64,000 nt of DNA from Bacteroidota bacterium (lineage in GTDB: Bacteria > Bacteroidota > Ignavibacteria > OLB7). Both the position numbers and the translations under genes were made by a program. The notes beneath the pieces were generated by a model. It made no database searches and was not told where the DNA came from. It was given only the letters and a program-made list of their open reading frames with translations. How positions within the stretch are numbered: the first letter of the stretch is position 1; each line of letters starts with the position of its first letter. Positions 19,493 through 30,776 of the stretch are shown in pieces. Location of the stretch: the NCBI GenBank assembly GCA_018266795.1, contig JAFDZV010000012.1, positions 124,001 to 188,000 of the forward strand, given 5' to 3'.

Positions 19493-20464
19493 CTATTCCC
19501 CCATCCCCAACCCCTCGTCCTCGTACGTGTTGAAGTCACCGCGGCGCGCACGCAGATCGATGTAGGTCGCCATCAACACATTCCGTTGATACAGGGTGAG
19601 CACGCTCCCCAGCAGAGTGTAGACCGGAATCAACCAGAACGGAAAGGTGTTGAAGAAGTCGCGCATGATCTGCATCACTGCATCGCGGCTGGCCTCTCCT
19701 TCGGAGGGAACGTTGGCAATGATCTCACGAACAAAGGCCGTGATGGGGCCGATGGCCGGTATGGCGACAACGCCGAATATCACAACACTGATCAACACCA
19801 GCACGAGAAGCACCCCTGTCACACGCCCCCAGTTGCTCCTGACCAGCTCGTAGCTCATCTTCATGCTCTTGAGCGGCCCACGCCCGTTTGCAACGATCTC
19901 GTACGGAGCAAAGGCAAGCGCCACAGCAACGGCAAGGCCCCCCAAGGCGATCAACGGCACCAGAACCACAAGCGCAACCCCCTTCGTAACCACGGCGAAC
20001 AGGATGGTCACGAACATGACGATCATGATCGCAAAGCCCAGTGCGAAGCCGAGCGCAAGGTTCTGCAGGAACATGTACCACATCGGGCGGGCGAGCGCGC
20101 TGCGCGACACCTGGCCGAGCGTAACATCGCGGTCGTTGGCTACCTCCCACGAGGCAATCAACGTAACGGCGGCGATGAAGTATGCCACCAGACCGCTCAC
20201 GATCTGGAACGGATACACGATCAACAGAGAGGTCGGGAAATGCGGAGCGCTGCGGGCCCCCACCTCGGCCTGCTGCATCGCTTCCAGCATCATTCGCCCG
20301 ATGTCTCCAAGGAACCACCAGGTTATCAGGCACATCACAATCGCATAGCCGATCGATATCAACCCTGCGGTGGGCATCGTGCGACGCACGAAATCGAGCC
20401 CCTTGCCGAAGAGCTCACCGAACTCCATCGGGTGCAAGTCCGAACCGTATTCCATGGCTTCCAT
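19493..20464 (-). CDS. Multi-pass membrane protein (paralogue 1)
   Basis: This 323-residue protein has about six or seven hydrophobic segments: two before residue 70, a pair at 85-160, and a long one at 165-210 (VVTKGVALVVLVPLIALGG), then 220-250 and 280-300. A conserved RGPLKSMKMSYELVRSNWGR segment sits before a helix. The C-terminus has YQRNVLMATYIDLRARRGDF. The architecture resembles the DUF975/glycerophosphodiesterase-membrane-domain type of integral proteins, function unknown. The paralogue at 20720-21685 shares the GP-K...S...L/VK/R-NWGR motif and DLRARRG tail. It follows that gene, separated by a remnant of a third. Confidence 0.8.
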   Translation of the reverse strand: MEAMEYGSDLHPMEFGELFGKGLDFVRRTMPTAGLISIGYAIVMCLITWWFLGDIGRMMLEAMQQAEVGARSAPHFPTSLLIVYPFQIVSGLVAYFIAAVTLIASWEVANDRDVTLGQVSRSALARPMWYMFLQNLALGFALGFAIMIVMFVTILFAVVTKGVALVVLVPLIALGGLAVAVALAFAPYEIVANGRGPLKSMKMSYELVRSNWGRVTGVLLVLVLISVVIFGVVAIPAIGPITAFVREIIANVPSEGEASRDAVMQIMRDFFNTFPFWLIPVYTLLGSVLTLYQRNVLMATYIDLRARRGDFNTYEDEGLGMGE

Positions 20465-20530
20465 TGCTATCGAGTTGTTGAATGTGTTGAATGAACGATT
20501 GCGCGCTCCCTCTGCGATGGGAAGTGGAGC

Positions 20531-20719
20531 CTACTCCGTGAATGCCAGGTCGACGTCCTCCGCGCCGTCGTTGAAGTCACCGCTACGCGCACGCAGATCA
20601 ACGAAGGCCGCCATCAGGACGTTCCGTTGATACAGCGTGAAGATACTGCCGCAGACAACGGCCAACGCAATTGTCGTACGGCACGCGGGGAGAATATCGA
20701 CCTGCCGCGCCCGGCCGGC
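20531..20719 (-). pseudogene. C-terminal remnant of a third membrane-protein paralogue
   Basis: On the minus strand this stretch encodes GSIFTLYQRNVLMAAFVDL followed by RARSGDFN and then a stop at 20531-20533. It closely matches the C-terminus of the gene at 19493 (GSVLTLYQRNVLMATYIDL, RARRGDFN). The reading frame continues in phase directly from the stop codon of the gene at 20720, with a hydrophobic stretch (TTIALAVVCGSIF) like the last membrane segment, but there is no start codon and no N-terminal part. It is best read as the tail of a deleted or recombined tandem copy. Confidence 0.7.
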
Positions 20720-21685
20720 TCAGCCCAACATCTCCAGATCATCGTCGGCGGGCGTTTCGAGAAGCTCCCCGCGGCGCGCCCGCAGATCGGTATACATCGG
20801 TGTCAGGAGAAAGAAGCAGAAGGTGTAGGCGAACGCCGACACGATATTGGTTGCAACAAGCGAGCCGATGGAATAGGACTCCTTCATCTTGTTGTAGGCA
20901 TCGATGATGGCCTGCGGATCGTTGCCTCCACCGCGCGAGCCGAATTGAAACGCCATCCCGCCTCCGGTAAGCATTCCCGTCAGGAAGATCAGGACGCCGC
21001 CGCCGATTGCCGCAATGAGCAGCGTGAGGAACGTCCGCCCCCAGTTACCCTTCACGAGCGCGATGCTGGCGATCAGTCCCTTCCAGGGGCCGCGCGACTC
21101 GATGCTCACCTTCTGAATCCGGAACGCCGTGGCCACGAGCGGATAAAGCAGAATCAACACGATCAGCAACAGCGGCAACGGACTTCTCGATGCGCCTACC
21201 CCCGCCACTGCAATGAACGTGATATAGACGATGGCCACAACCACTACGGCAAGCATCACCATGATGATTGTCTGCAACAGCGACGCCCAGAACGGCCTGC
21301 CGATGGCGCGTGTGAATACCGCACCTAAACTGATTTCGCGAGCGTTGACGGCCTCCCATCCCGCTATCGCAGCCATCACATGGCTGAAGACGAGCACCAT
21401 GATGTAGATGAGAAAGAAGCCGAGGTTCGCCGCGGTGGTGCTCAGCATCTGCATTCCCATCTGCTGCCTCAACTCGGGGTCTGCATTGTCGCTCATCCCT
21501 CCGCTTGCGGCAATCTCCGCCATCCTTCCCATCATATGGTACGAGGCATTCTGGTACAGGATGGAGCAGGCGGCCATGAGCACCACCGCCAGCAGGAAGA
21601 CCCCGGCCGATCGGCGAATCAGCTGAAACGTAGTGGCGAACTGGTCGCCAAGATCCATGGGCCGGAGAAAAGTATCGGTCGACAT
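20720..21685 (-). CDS. Multi-pass membrane protein (paralogue 2)
   Basis: The start at 21685 (MSTDTFLRPMDLGDQFATTF) gives 321 residues; the frame upstream is non-coding in character. There are about six membrane segments, the first at residues 26-44 and a long one at 150-190. Shared with paralogue 1 are the position of the GWEAVNAREISLG/SWEVANDRDVTLG motif, RGPWKGLIASIALVKGNWGR, and the C-terminal TDLRARRGELL. The function is unknown; these look like members of one integral-membrane family. It is followed in the same direction by a remnant and then paralogue 1, consistent with a tandem duplication. Confidence 0.8.
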   Translation of the reverse strand: MSTDTFLRPMDLGDQFATTFQLIRRSAGVFLLAVVLMAACSILYQNASYHMMGRMAEIAASGGMSDNADPELRQQMGMQMLSTTAANLGFFLIYIMVLVFSHVMAAIAGWEAVNAREISLGAVFTRAIGRPFWASLLQTIIMVMLAVVVVAIVYITFIAVAGVGASRSPLPLLLIVLILLYPLVATAFRIQKVSIESRGPWKGLIASIALVKGNWGRTFLTLLIAAIGGGVLIFLTGMLTGGGMAFQFGSRGGGNDPQAIIDAYNKMKESYSIGSLVATNIVSAFAYTFCFFLLTPMYTDLRARRGELLETPADDDLEMLG

Positions 21686-22200
21686 AGTGAGGTGTTGATG
21701 TAGAGTTCCCGGCGGCATGTTCGTGCGCGCGATGCGTGCAGCGCATTGCCGGGACGTTTGTTCCTTGAGCCCGTCCGCACCTCGCGGTGCTTCCCGATCA
21801 GCGGCTGGAAGCAGCGCACACACGGAGCAGCTGCATGTAGTTGTTTGGAGCTTCTGCCAATGACAATGGATGTGAACGTCCAGCAACAGTCGTTGTGAGG
21901 AGGCTGCCGCGGAACGGAGCCGATGTGGCAACCTGTAGCGGTCGGCTTCACGATCCACTTGGCGAAGCGATGCGCCGTGCGGGAACCATGGCCTTCGGCG
22001 CTGCTGCGCGGTGCCACGGCTTCGCTGCGCGCAGCCTGCGACGACCACAGACGGGACATTGCCGCGGGCTGTTGCTGGCGATGCCGGCGCGTGCCGTTCA
22101 ACGGCAGGCACACGTATTATGAACATCGGAACGGCAGTACGACGGCGCAACAACATGGTTACGCTTCGATGCTCCACCCGCAACAGTTTCCCCTGCTTCC
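21686..22200. other. Noncoding stretch
   Basis: About 515 bases between two minus-strand genes. No convincing gene. A short inverted repeat GCCGTT/AACGGC is at about 22090-22105. Positions 21711-21780 begin with AGAGTTCCC like the dispersed repeat but lack its other end. Confidence 0.35.
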
Positions 22201-22776
22201 TCAGTTGGCGTTGGTATCGAAGTACGCGGCCGAACGAATCTCCACGGTGCTTCCGGGCAGGGTCTCGAATATGGTATACTCCGTCTCCGGCAGCGAGCAC
22301 TGCTCCTCGTACAGCCGCTTGCAGCCGGCCTGGATGGAGAGGAGGTTGGATTCGTTGTAGAACGACAGTGTCTGCTGATCGTTCTCGGCGTTGTACTGCA
22401 GCGGAACAACCGTGCCGTCGGACTCGCGAACCGAACACCCGTTGGTTGCGTAGCGGAAGGCGATCCCCTTCGTGGTGTCGAACTTGTCCGCCACGGTCCG
22501 CAGGTAGACATTCATCCCGTCACCTGCCAGAATCGCCACATCGAATTGTCCGATCGTCTGCGTCAACTGGTCCGTCTTGATGGCGAAGCGCGCTCCGGGT
22601 TTCAGGATCAGCCCCTTCTCCGACTTCTCGACATCTTTGTAGTTCGAAAGGATTGTTCCGTGGTAGACATCGCGGCCGGAAACGATATCGACGCGGTCGT
22701 AAATGAAGCCGGCCGTGCCGCCGGTACATCCCGCCAGCAACGCACAGAACAGCAGTACGGCAACGAGAGTTCTCAT
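22201..22776 (-). CDS. Small lipoprotein of unknown function
   Basis: The 191-residue precursor begins MRTLVAVLLFCALLAGC, a classic lipobox, so it is acylated at Cys17 and anchored in the envelope. The mature part has a YHGTILSNYKDVEKSEKG strand-rich start and a Cys pair later (AGCKRLYEEQC). I do not recognise a family. Its ATG overlaps the TGA of the upstream gene by four bases (ATGA at 22773-22776), so the two are translationally coupled and probably belong to one complex or pathway with the OmpA/PD40 lipoprotein further upstream. Confidence 0.8.
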   Translation of the reverse strand: MRTLVAVLLFCALLAGCTGGTAGFIYDRVDIVSGRDVYHGTILSNYKDVEKSEKGLILKPGARFAIKTDQLTQTIGQFDVAILAGDGMNVYLRTVADKFDTTKGIAFRYATNGCSVRESDGTVVPLQYNAENDQQTLSFYNESNLLSIQAGCKRLYEEQCSLPETEYTIFETLPGSTVEIRSAAYFDTNAN

Positions 22777-24155
22777 TTACGTTCCACCTCCTCCACGGTA
22801 TGGAACACATCGCCGAGACCAAATCCGATGCCGAGGTAGAAGGTTGAGAAATCACCCAGCGACTTCAGATCCTCGAATCCGGTAAGCACATCCAGGTTCG
22901 GTGAGCCATGCGCATACGCTGCGGTTACCTCGAGCTGAGTCCAGTCGTAGATCTTCATCGATGCCTTCACCCCGATCTGGTACGCCGTAGAGGGATAATA
23001 CGTGTACTCGGCGAACGGCTCCAGGTTCAGATCGTTGCCGATCAACGGCTTGCGATAGCCGACACGAAGCGGCAGGAAGCCGAAGGCGATCTCCGCCTTG
23101 GAGAGCGCCATGAGATTGAAGAGCGAGGTGCCCACGAAGAAATGATGATCGGCCACCGGCAGGTTCACGGACGCGGACGCGAAGCGAAGGGCAATGCCGG
23201 TCGGGAACGAACCGATGCTGCTCTTCTTCGAGCCGAACACTGCCGCACTGTCCGTGGTGGAGTAGGCAAGCTCGACATTCGCCACTGCAACCTCGATCGC
23301 GTTGTGATGATGATCCTTCCACTCCACCTTCAGTTCCTCGGTCTTGTTCACGAAATCCAGCGCGGAGACGCCGAGGCCCACGTACGGGAAGCTGACGTCA
23401 CCGCCAACCGCCTTCTGCGCCGAGTCCTGGAACAGAAGATGCGTGCCGGTAACGAAGCCGGCATAGGCCCGGATGTTGAAACCGCCGATGGAACCAACGT
23501 CCAGCGTTGCACCCAGGTTCACATACTGCGAGGGAATCAGGCCCAGCCCCAGGAACGGAACAACCATCACGTACGGCGGCTTGTCGCGCAGGAAGAAACG
23601 GTGGCGCACGTAGATCGGCAGCACGCCCATGAGCGACTCGTTGGAGCCAGATACCGCGCTGGAGTCGCGTTGATTGATGAACGTCTCGAACGCGGCAGTA
23701 CCGAATGTCCAGTTGGGATCGTCGTCGAACGCGCGCAGGCGAACCTCGTACGGCATGATGCGATACATGTAGCCGGTGAAGAACTTCGTGCTGTCGGCAT
23801 ACTTCCCGTTCAGCAGCCGGTACAGACCGAACAGCCCGTTGCCCGATCCCTGCGTAGAGCCCCCCGTGCCGATGAAGCCTGCGGTCTCGATGCCGCCAAA
23901 GCGCAGGAACGCCGGGTAGTACCGATTGACCACCGAATCGCGGTTGACATAGCTGCGCTTGATCTCGACCGATCGGGATGTGGGATATATGGTACCGTTA
24001 TCACGCTCGCCCGGCACGTTCCGCATGTTCTCACGGATCGTGGTGTCGCGTTGCGTGATTGTATAGGTATCGGTCTCGATGCGCGTTGCGCTGAAGCAGC
24101 CCGCAAGAAAAACGGCCGCCAGCGGAATGATCGCCAGACTGTAGATGTGCTTCAT
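22773..24155 (-). CDS. Lipoprotein-signal outer-membrane barrel-like protein
   Basis: The 460-residue precursor starts MKHIYSLAIIPLAAVFLAGC, a lipobox signal. The mature protein is rich in short amphipathic beta strands (YVMVVPFLGLGLIPSQYVNL, GGFNIRAYAGFVTGTHLLF, STAYQIGVKASMKIYDW) and ends with STFYLGIGFGLGDVF. This suggests an outer-membrane beta-barrel or a surface beta-sandwich. The family is unknown to me. It lies in a three-gene minus-strand unit: OmpA/PD40 lipoprotein, then this gene 78 bases on, then the coupled small lipoprotein. All three carry lipobox signals, so I infer an envelope complex. Confidence 0.75.
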   Translation of the reverse strand: MKHIYSLAIIPLAAVFLAGCFSATRIETDTYTITQRDTTIRENMRNVPGERDNGTIYPTSRSVEIKRSYVNRDSVVNRYYPAFLRFGGIETAGFIGTGGSTQGSGNGLFGLYRLLNGKYADSTKFFTGYMYRIMPYEVRLRAFDDDPNWTFGTAAFETFINQRDSSAVSGSNESLMGVLPIYVRHRFFLRDKPPYVMVVPFLGLGLIPSQYVNLGATLDVGSIGGFNIRAYAGFVTGTHLLFQDSAQKAVGGDVSFPYVGLGVSALDFVNKTEELKVEWKDHHHNAIEVAVANVELAYSTTDSAAVFGSKKSSIGSFPTGIALRFASASVNLPVADHHFFVGTSLFNLMALSKAEIAFGFLPLRVGYRKPLIGNDLNLEPFAEYTYYPSTAYQIGVKASMKIYDWTQLEVTAAYAHGSPNLDVLTGFEDLKSLGDFSTFYLGIGFGLGDVFHTVEEVERK

Positions 24156-24233
24156 GATCCTCGTGACGTGATAACCCTCCGGGTCTGCGAATACGGAGGT
24201 GGAATCGTCTCGTTGTTCCGTTCTACTTCTATC

Positions 24234-25928
24234 CTACTTCTTTCGAATCAGCTCCACACGGCGCAGACGGGCATGGTATTGATCTTCCGGCTCGTTCGTC
24301 ACTCGCGGCAGCGGCTCCGACTCGCCTCGTGAACCGGTAACGAGGATCTCCGGGCTTACGCCCCGGCGTATCAGCTCGCGCCTGATGAACTCCGCGCGGC
24401 GCTGCCCCAGATCCAGATTGAACGGATCGGAACCGACCGGATCGGTGTGGCCGATGATAACGAACCGTCCGCGCGGGCCGCCGTTGAACTGCTTCAGGAA
24501 GTCCGCCGCGCGATCGATCATGTCCGCCCACCGTAGGTCGCTCGGAAGCCCGTGCTCATCCAGCGTGAACTCGTACGGATCGGACGCGTTGTTGAACGGG
24601 AAGTTCACGCGGAACGTGACCGTGTCGCTCAGCGTCACATCGTGAACGATGGGGTTGCGACCGTTGGTGATCGGTATGCGCACCTCTTCACGCGAATAGA
24701 GTGTGCTGTCGGAGCCGGCAACCACCTCGTACCTGTGTCCCTCCTCCACCTGGAACTTGTAGCCGCCATCACGGGCGGTAAGCGTGGAATCCTTCTTGCC
24801 GGGAGGATCGTGCGCCTCGATCGTGACGCGCGCGCTGTCCACAGGACGCCCAAGGTGATCGCGCACCGTCCCCTCCAGCGTAACCGTCTTCAACTTTGCG
24901 TTCGATATCGCAGCCCCCTTGCGCGGCACGCGATGCAGCACGTAGATGTCGAAGTTGTTCGCAACCTTCTGGTTGGACGAGTAATAGAGCAACGTGTCCG
25001 GCGAGGCATTGGGGGGGGCGGAGGGAAACAACTCGTCGGCAGGCGTATTGATCGGGCGCCCCAGATTCTCCGCCTTCCCGATATGTCCGCCGCTGATCGG
25101 AGCGCGGAACAGATCGTAGCCGCCAACAGTGGCATGCCCGGCGGAGGAGAAGTACAACCACTTCCCGTCGCCGCTCACGAACGGCGAGAGCTCATCGCAA
25201 CCGGTATTGACTCCAGGCCCCACATTCTCCGGAACCGTCCATTGATTGTTCCCCTCGAGATGCGACATATAGATATCGGTGCCGCCGAACCCGTCTCGCC
25301 TGTCGCTGGCGAAGTATATGGTTCTGCCGTCGGGGGCGAGAGCAGGCTGGGCGTCCCAGTAGATCACGCTGGAGATGCGGCGGCGGCGCGCGGAGGTAAT
25401 CGTGCCGTTCGTATAGGATGCGCCGTAGAGATCGTAGTCCCCCGAAACACTTCCGCTCCCCCTTGCTGCGAAGAGGATGGTGTCACCTCTCGGGCTCACG
25501 GCTCCGCCGCCGATCGCACCATCAACGTCACGTGCGGTCACCTCCTCATTCAACACGGCCTTCTCCGGCGCCTGGAAGCGAACAGTGACAATGCGTTCCT
25601 GTTCCTGCGCCTCACCGGCCCGGCTGGGCCGCAGTGTGGCCAGCCCATCCCGTCCCGTGCTCCCGGGAGGGAACGCAACGCTGTACTCGTTGGACCTGGT
25701 GTCCAATCCATCAACGCGGTCGATCGTGAGGTAATGAGTGGAGAACGGTCGCTGGGCCGACGACGTGTCGATTGTCACTTCATCGAAGTGATCCGGCTTG
25801 CAGACAGGGGGTGGCGGCTCCGGGCACTCGAGACGCGTCTGTTCCTTGAAGTAGACGGTCGTGAAGCATCCTGCAAGGGGAGCCATCAGGAGAAGGAGGA
25901 GAAGAGGGCGCACGAAGAATGTTCTCAC
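24234..25928 (-). CDS. PD40/OmpA-family lipoprotein
   Basis: I choose the GTG at 25928, since it opens a lipoprotein signal (VRTFFVRPLLLLLLMAPLAGC); an ATG at 25997 would add a 23-residue basic N-extension. After the anchor come PD40/WD40-like beta-propeller repeats (GDTILFAARGSGSVSGDYDL, GRTIYFASDRRDGFGGTDIY, KWLYFSSAGHATVGGYDLF, LLYYSSNQKVANNFDIYVL). A carboxypeptidase-regulatory-like domain follows (LEGTVRDHLGRPVDSARVTI). A C-terminal OmpA domain has FVIIGHTDPVGSDPFN and LGQRRAEFIRREL. This is the usual peptidoglycan-tethered architecture seen in gliding/T9SS-associated PorE-like proteins. Confidence 0.85.
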   Translation of the reverse strand: MRTFFVRPLLLLLLMAPLAGCFTTVYFKEQTRLECPEPPPPVCKPDHFDEVTIDTSSAQRPFSTHYLTIDRVDGLDTRSNEYSVAFPPGSTGRDGLATLRPSRAGEAQEQERIVTVRFQAPEKAVLNEEVTARDVDGAIGGGAVSPRGDTILFAARGSGSVSGDYDLYGASYTNGTITSARRRRISSVIYWDAQPALAPDGRTIYFASDRRDGFGGTDIYMSHLEGNNQWTVPENVGPGVNTGCDELSPFVSGDGKWLYFSSAGHATVGGYDLFRAPISGGHIGKAENLGRPINTPADELFPSAPPNASPDTLLYYSSNQKVANNFDIYVLHRVPRKGAAISNAKLKTVTLEGTVRDHLGRPVDSARVTIEAHDPPGKKDSTLTARDGGYKFQVEEGHRYEVVAGSDSTLYSREEVRIPITNGRNPIVHDVTLSDTVTFRVNFPFNNASDPYEFTLDEHGLPSDLRWADMIDRAADFLKQFNGGPRGRFVIIGHTDPVGSDPFNLDLGQRRAEFIRRELIRRGVSPEILVTGSRGESEPLPRVTNEPEDQYHARLRRVELIRKK

Positions 25929-26092
25929 GGGTCGGTCTGCTCCTGCTCGGGAAACGGAACATCGGTCAACAATGCGGCGCAAAGTACAAGTTCTCATCGA
26001 AAAAGTGTAGAAAGGATCTCCCCGCTCCGCCACGGCAGAATGCGGACATACGATATTTCGATTCAGCCGCCGGAGCAGTAGATTCCCGCCTA
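25929..26092. promoter_or_regulatory. Divergent promoter region
   Basis: This 164-base A/T-richer gap separates the minus-strand OmpA/PD40 gene from the plus-strand MgtC gene and must carry both promoters. I cannot assign -35/-10 boxes with confidence. Confidence 0.4.
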
Positions 26093-26803
26093 ATGGGACC
26101 ATTGGAAACGTTTGGGTTGAACAGCCTGCTCCATGCCGAGTTCGGCGTCAAGTTGATTGTGGCGGTGCTGTGTGGTGGCGCAATCGGAATGGAACGCGAG
26201 ACCACCGGGAAGTCCGCTGGGCTGCGCACGTGCATTCTGGTGTGTCTCGGCTCGATGCTCTACACGGAGATCGGCGCCATCATGGCGAAGACATCCGGCG
26301 GTGATGTGACGCGCGTGGCTGCGCAGATCGTAACCGGCATCGGATTCCTGGGCGCAGGTGTGATCCTGCATTCGAAACGAGGCGAGGTTCGCGGCGTGAC
26401 GACGGCCGCCATGATCTGGTTGATGGCTGCGCTCGGGATGATGATCGGTGCAGGATACGTGCTCAGCGCCATGGCCGTCACCGCAACGAGTGTAGGGTTG
26501 ATTCTCGGACTCCGGCACCTGGAGAACATGCTGCGCCGCAGGCGCGCCAGGGATTACTGCTTCGTATTCAACGACAATGCCGAGTCGCGCGATCAGATAT
26601 CCTCCCTCGTCAACGTCTACGGCGAATGGGTGCGACACTATCGTGTGAACCGCCCCAACCCGGGAGAAGTTCAGTTGACATTCCAGTTCAACGGAAGCAC
26701 GCACGACCGGCGCGAAATGCTGCGTATGCTCTGGATGGTGCCGGGACTTCGAAGCTGTACGGCACCGGACACCCAGGCTGAACCGCCGGCCGGGCAACGA
26801 TAG
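26093..26803 (+). CDS. MgtC/SapB family membrane protein
   Basis: The start at 26093 (MGPLETFGLNSLLHAEFGVK) gives 236 residues. The hallmark of the family is GMERETTGKSAGLRTCILVC followed by LGSM; also typical is QIVTGIGFLGAGVI and VRGVTTAAMIW. Four to five membrane segments fill residues 18-160. The cytosolic C-terminal ~70 residues are ACT-like. MgtC proteins are linked to magnesium and phosphate homeostasis or membrane potential control. The gene is followed 36 bases later by xth, with which it may be co-transcribed. Confidence 0.9.
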   Translation: MGPLETFGLNSLLHAEFGVKLIVAVLCGGAIGMERETTGKSAGLRTCILVCLGSMLYTEIGAIMAKTSGGDVTRVAAQIVTGIGFLGAGVILHSKRGEVRGVTTAAMIWLMAALGMMIGAGYVLSAMAVTATSVGLILGLRHLENMLRRRRARDYCFVFNDNAESRDQISSLVNVYGEWVRHYRVNRPNPGEVQLTFQFNGSTHDRREMLRMLWMVPGLRSCTAPDTQAEPPAGQR

Positions 26804-26839
26804 CACGGATGCATCCAACACTATTCACTTTCCGCACCG

Positions 26840-27586
26840 ATGAAGATCGCAACCTGGAACGTCAACGGCATTCGCGCGCGCGAGGCGCAGGTGAGCGCAC
26901 TGCTGGATGAGCAGCCGGACGTGCTCTGCCTGCAGGAACTGAAGGCCGCACGCGAACAGGTGCCGCAGTCGCTCGCCGGCAGGGACGACTACTGGAGTTA
27001 CTGGCACGGTACGGGTGGATATTCCGGCGTAAGCATCCACTTCCGGAAGGCTGCGTTCCCCTCGGAGCCGGCCTACAGCCATCCGGCCTTCGACATGGAG
27101 ACACGGATCGCACAGGCTGTTGTCGGCGACACGGCATTTACGTCGGTGTATATCCCGAACGGCGGAAAGGACTATGCGGCGAAGCTTGCCTTCATGCGCG
27201 AAATGGAAGGCTACGTTGCAGGCGTTCACGCAGCCGGGCTGAAGCTTGTGCTCTGCGGCGACATGAACGTAGCGCTGACGGATATGGATATCCATCCGTC
27301 GCAGAACAAACCTGGGATCATCGGGACAAGCCCGGAGGAGCGCGCGCTCCTCTCGGCAATCATCGGGCCGGACCTGGTGGATGTGGGGCGCCGGCTGGAT
27401 CCCGAGAACAACCGGCTGTTCACGTGGTGGCCGCCGTGGAAAGTGGCGCGGCAGCGGAACCTTGGATGGCGTATCGATTATATTTTTGCATCGCAGTCCC
27501 TCGCTGCGCATGCAACGGAGTGCCGCGTGCTGAAGGATGTCGGCACAAGCGATCACGCTCCGGTGACGGCAACATTCGCAATCTAG
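26840..27586 (+). CDS. xth: Exodeoxyribonuclease III / AP endonuclease
   Basis: This 248-residue member of the EEP nuclease family starts MKIATWNVNGIRAREAQV with the Asn of the catalytic network in TWNVNGIR. The metal-binding Glu is in CLQELKA, the catalytic Asp and Asn in CGDMNVAL, and the terminal Asp-His in GTSDHAPV. It cuts 5' of abasic sites and degrades 3' ends in base-excision repair. Length is normal for XthA (about 250-270). The start ATG lies 36 bases past mgtC. A short GC-rich inverted repeat (GCCCG/CGGGC at about 27629-27643) follows. Confidence 0.93.
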   Translation: MKIATWNVNGIRAREAQVSALLDEQPDVLCLQELKAAREQVPQSLAGRDDYWSYWHGTGGYSGVSIHFRKAAFPSEPAYSHPAFDMETRIAQAVVGDTAFTSVYIPNGGKDYAAKLAFMREMEGYVAGVHAAGLKLVLCGDMNVALTDMDIHPSQNKPGIIGTSPEERALLSAIIGPDLVDVGRRLDPENNRLFTWWPPWKVARQRNLGWRIDYIFASQSLAAHATECRVLKDVGTSDHAPVTATFAI

Positions 27587-27681
27587 CCGGGAACGGACCG
27601 TCTAGTCGTTGAGCCGCCGATTTCGGCCCGCCTGCCGGGCGTCACTGAAACCTGCAGGAGATTGTTTCGTTACTCCCCTGC

Positions 27682-28284
27682 ATGACGACAAGTACTACGA
27701 TACCCATTATGACGTCGGATTCTGCCTCCCGCCGTTTTTCCCCCGAGGAAGTCAACGCCATCCTGCAGCGTGCTCTCGAGCGCCAGGGGGGCGCTTCGTC
27801 GGGATCGGTTAGCTACAACGATCTGGTGGAGACGGCCCGCGAGCTCGGGATCGATGCGGCTCAGCTGGAGTCCGCACTCGCCGAGCAGGAGACCGTTGGT
27901 GCCATCGAGTCCGCCCGCGAGCGGTGGAAGGTGCAGCGCAAGAGAAAGTTCATGGAACACCTGCGCAGCTATCTGATCGTGAACTTCATGCTGGTTCTTC
28001 TGAACTACTTCACGTGGGACGGCTGGTGGGTTCTCTGGGTTATCTGCGGATGGGGGATGGGGATCGCGTTCGACTTCTTCGATGCCTACTACCCGAAGGA
28101 GCGGGACATCGAACGCGGCGCACGCAAGATGGTGGAGCGTGAAGCCCGGCAGAGACGGCGCGACAACTGGAACGGTGTGAGCGTCGGCAAAGGAAGCGGA
28201 CCTACCAAGAAGAGCGTAACGATCGATGGCCGCGCCGGCAAGATCATCATCGAAAAGGGAGACAAGCGGATCGAGATCGGATAG
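27682..28284 (+). CDS. 2TM-domain protein
   Basis: This 200-residue protein has an N-terminal helical region (EEVNAILQRALERQG, DLVETARELGIDAAQLESAL) of the kind preceding 2TM domains, then a basic helix (RKRKFMEHLR) and two closely spaced membrane segments at residues ~98-116 and ~118-134 (YLIVNFMLVLLNYFTWDGWW, VLWVICGWGMGIAFDFFDAY). The basic charged tail ends in KIIIEKGDKRIEIG. This is the 2TM/DUF family; the role is unknown. The ATG at 27709 (MTSDS) is an alternative start. A two-hairpin terminator follows at 28384-28436. Confidence 0.75.
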   Translation: MTTSTTIPIMTSDSASRRFSPEEVNAILQRALERQGGASSGSVSYNDLVETARELGIDAAQLESALAEQETVGAIESARERWKVQRKRKFMEHLRSYLIVNFMLVLLNYFTWDGWWVLWVICGWGMGIAFDFFDAYYPKERDIERGARKMVEREARQRRRDNWNGVSVGKGSGPTKKSVTIDGRAGKIIIEKGDKRIEIG

Positions 28285-30633
<2,349 letters not shown>

Positions 30634-30776
30634 ATCGGACGGGCGTGCCATGGCCGGCCGCGTTTCGGCATCGAACGGCCGGCGGCATCCGGTACTCTCC
30701 GCCTCCCTTCGGGCTACCCGGCATCTTCCGATACCAATCCGACAATCAATCTCGCATTCGAACTCCGGCAACCAGT

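Noticed and set aside
21711-21780. A dispersed repeat copy starting AGAGTTCCC
   Set aside because: The opposite end (GGAACTCT type) is absent and the core does not match.
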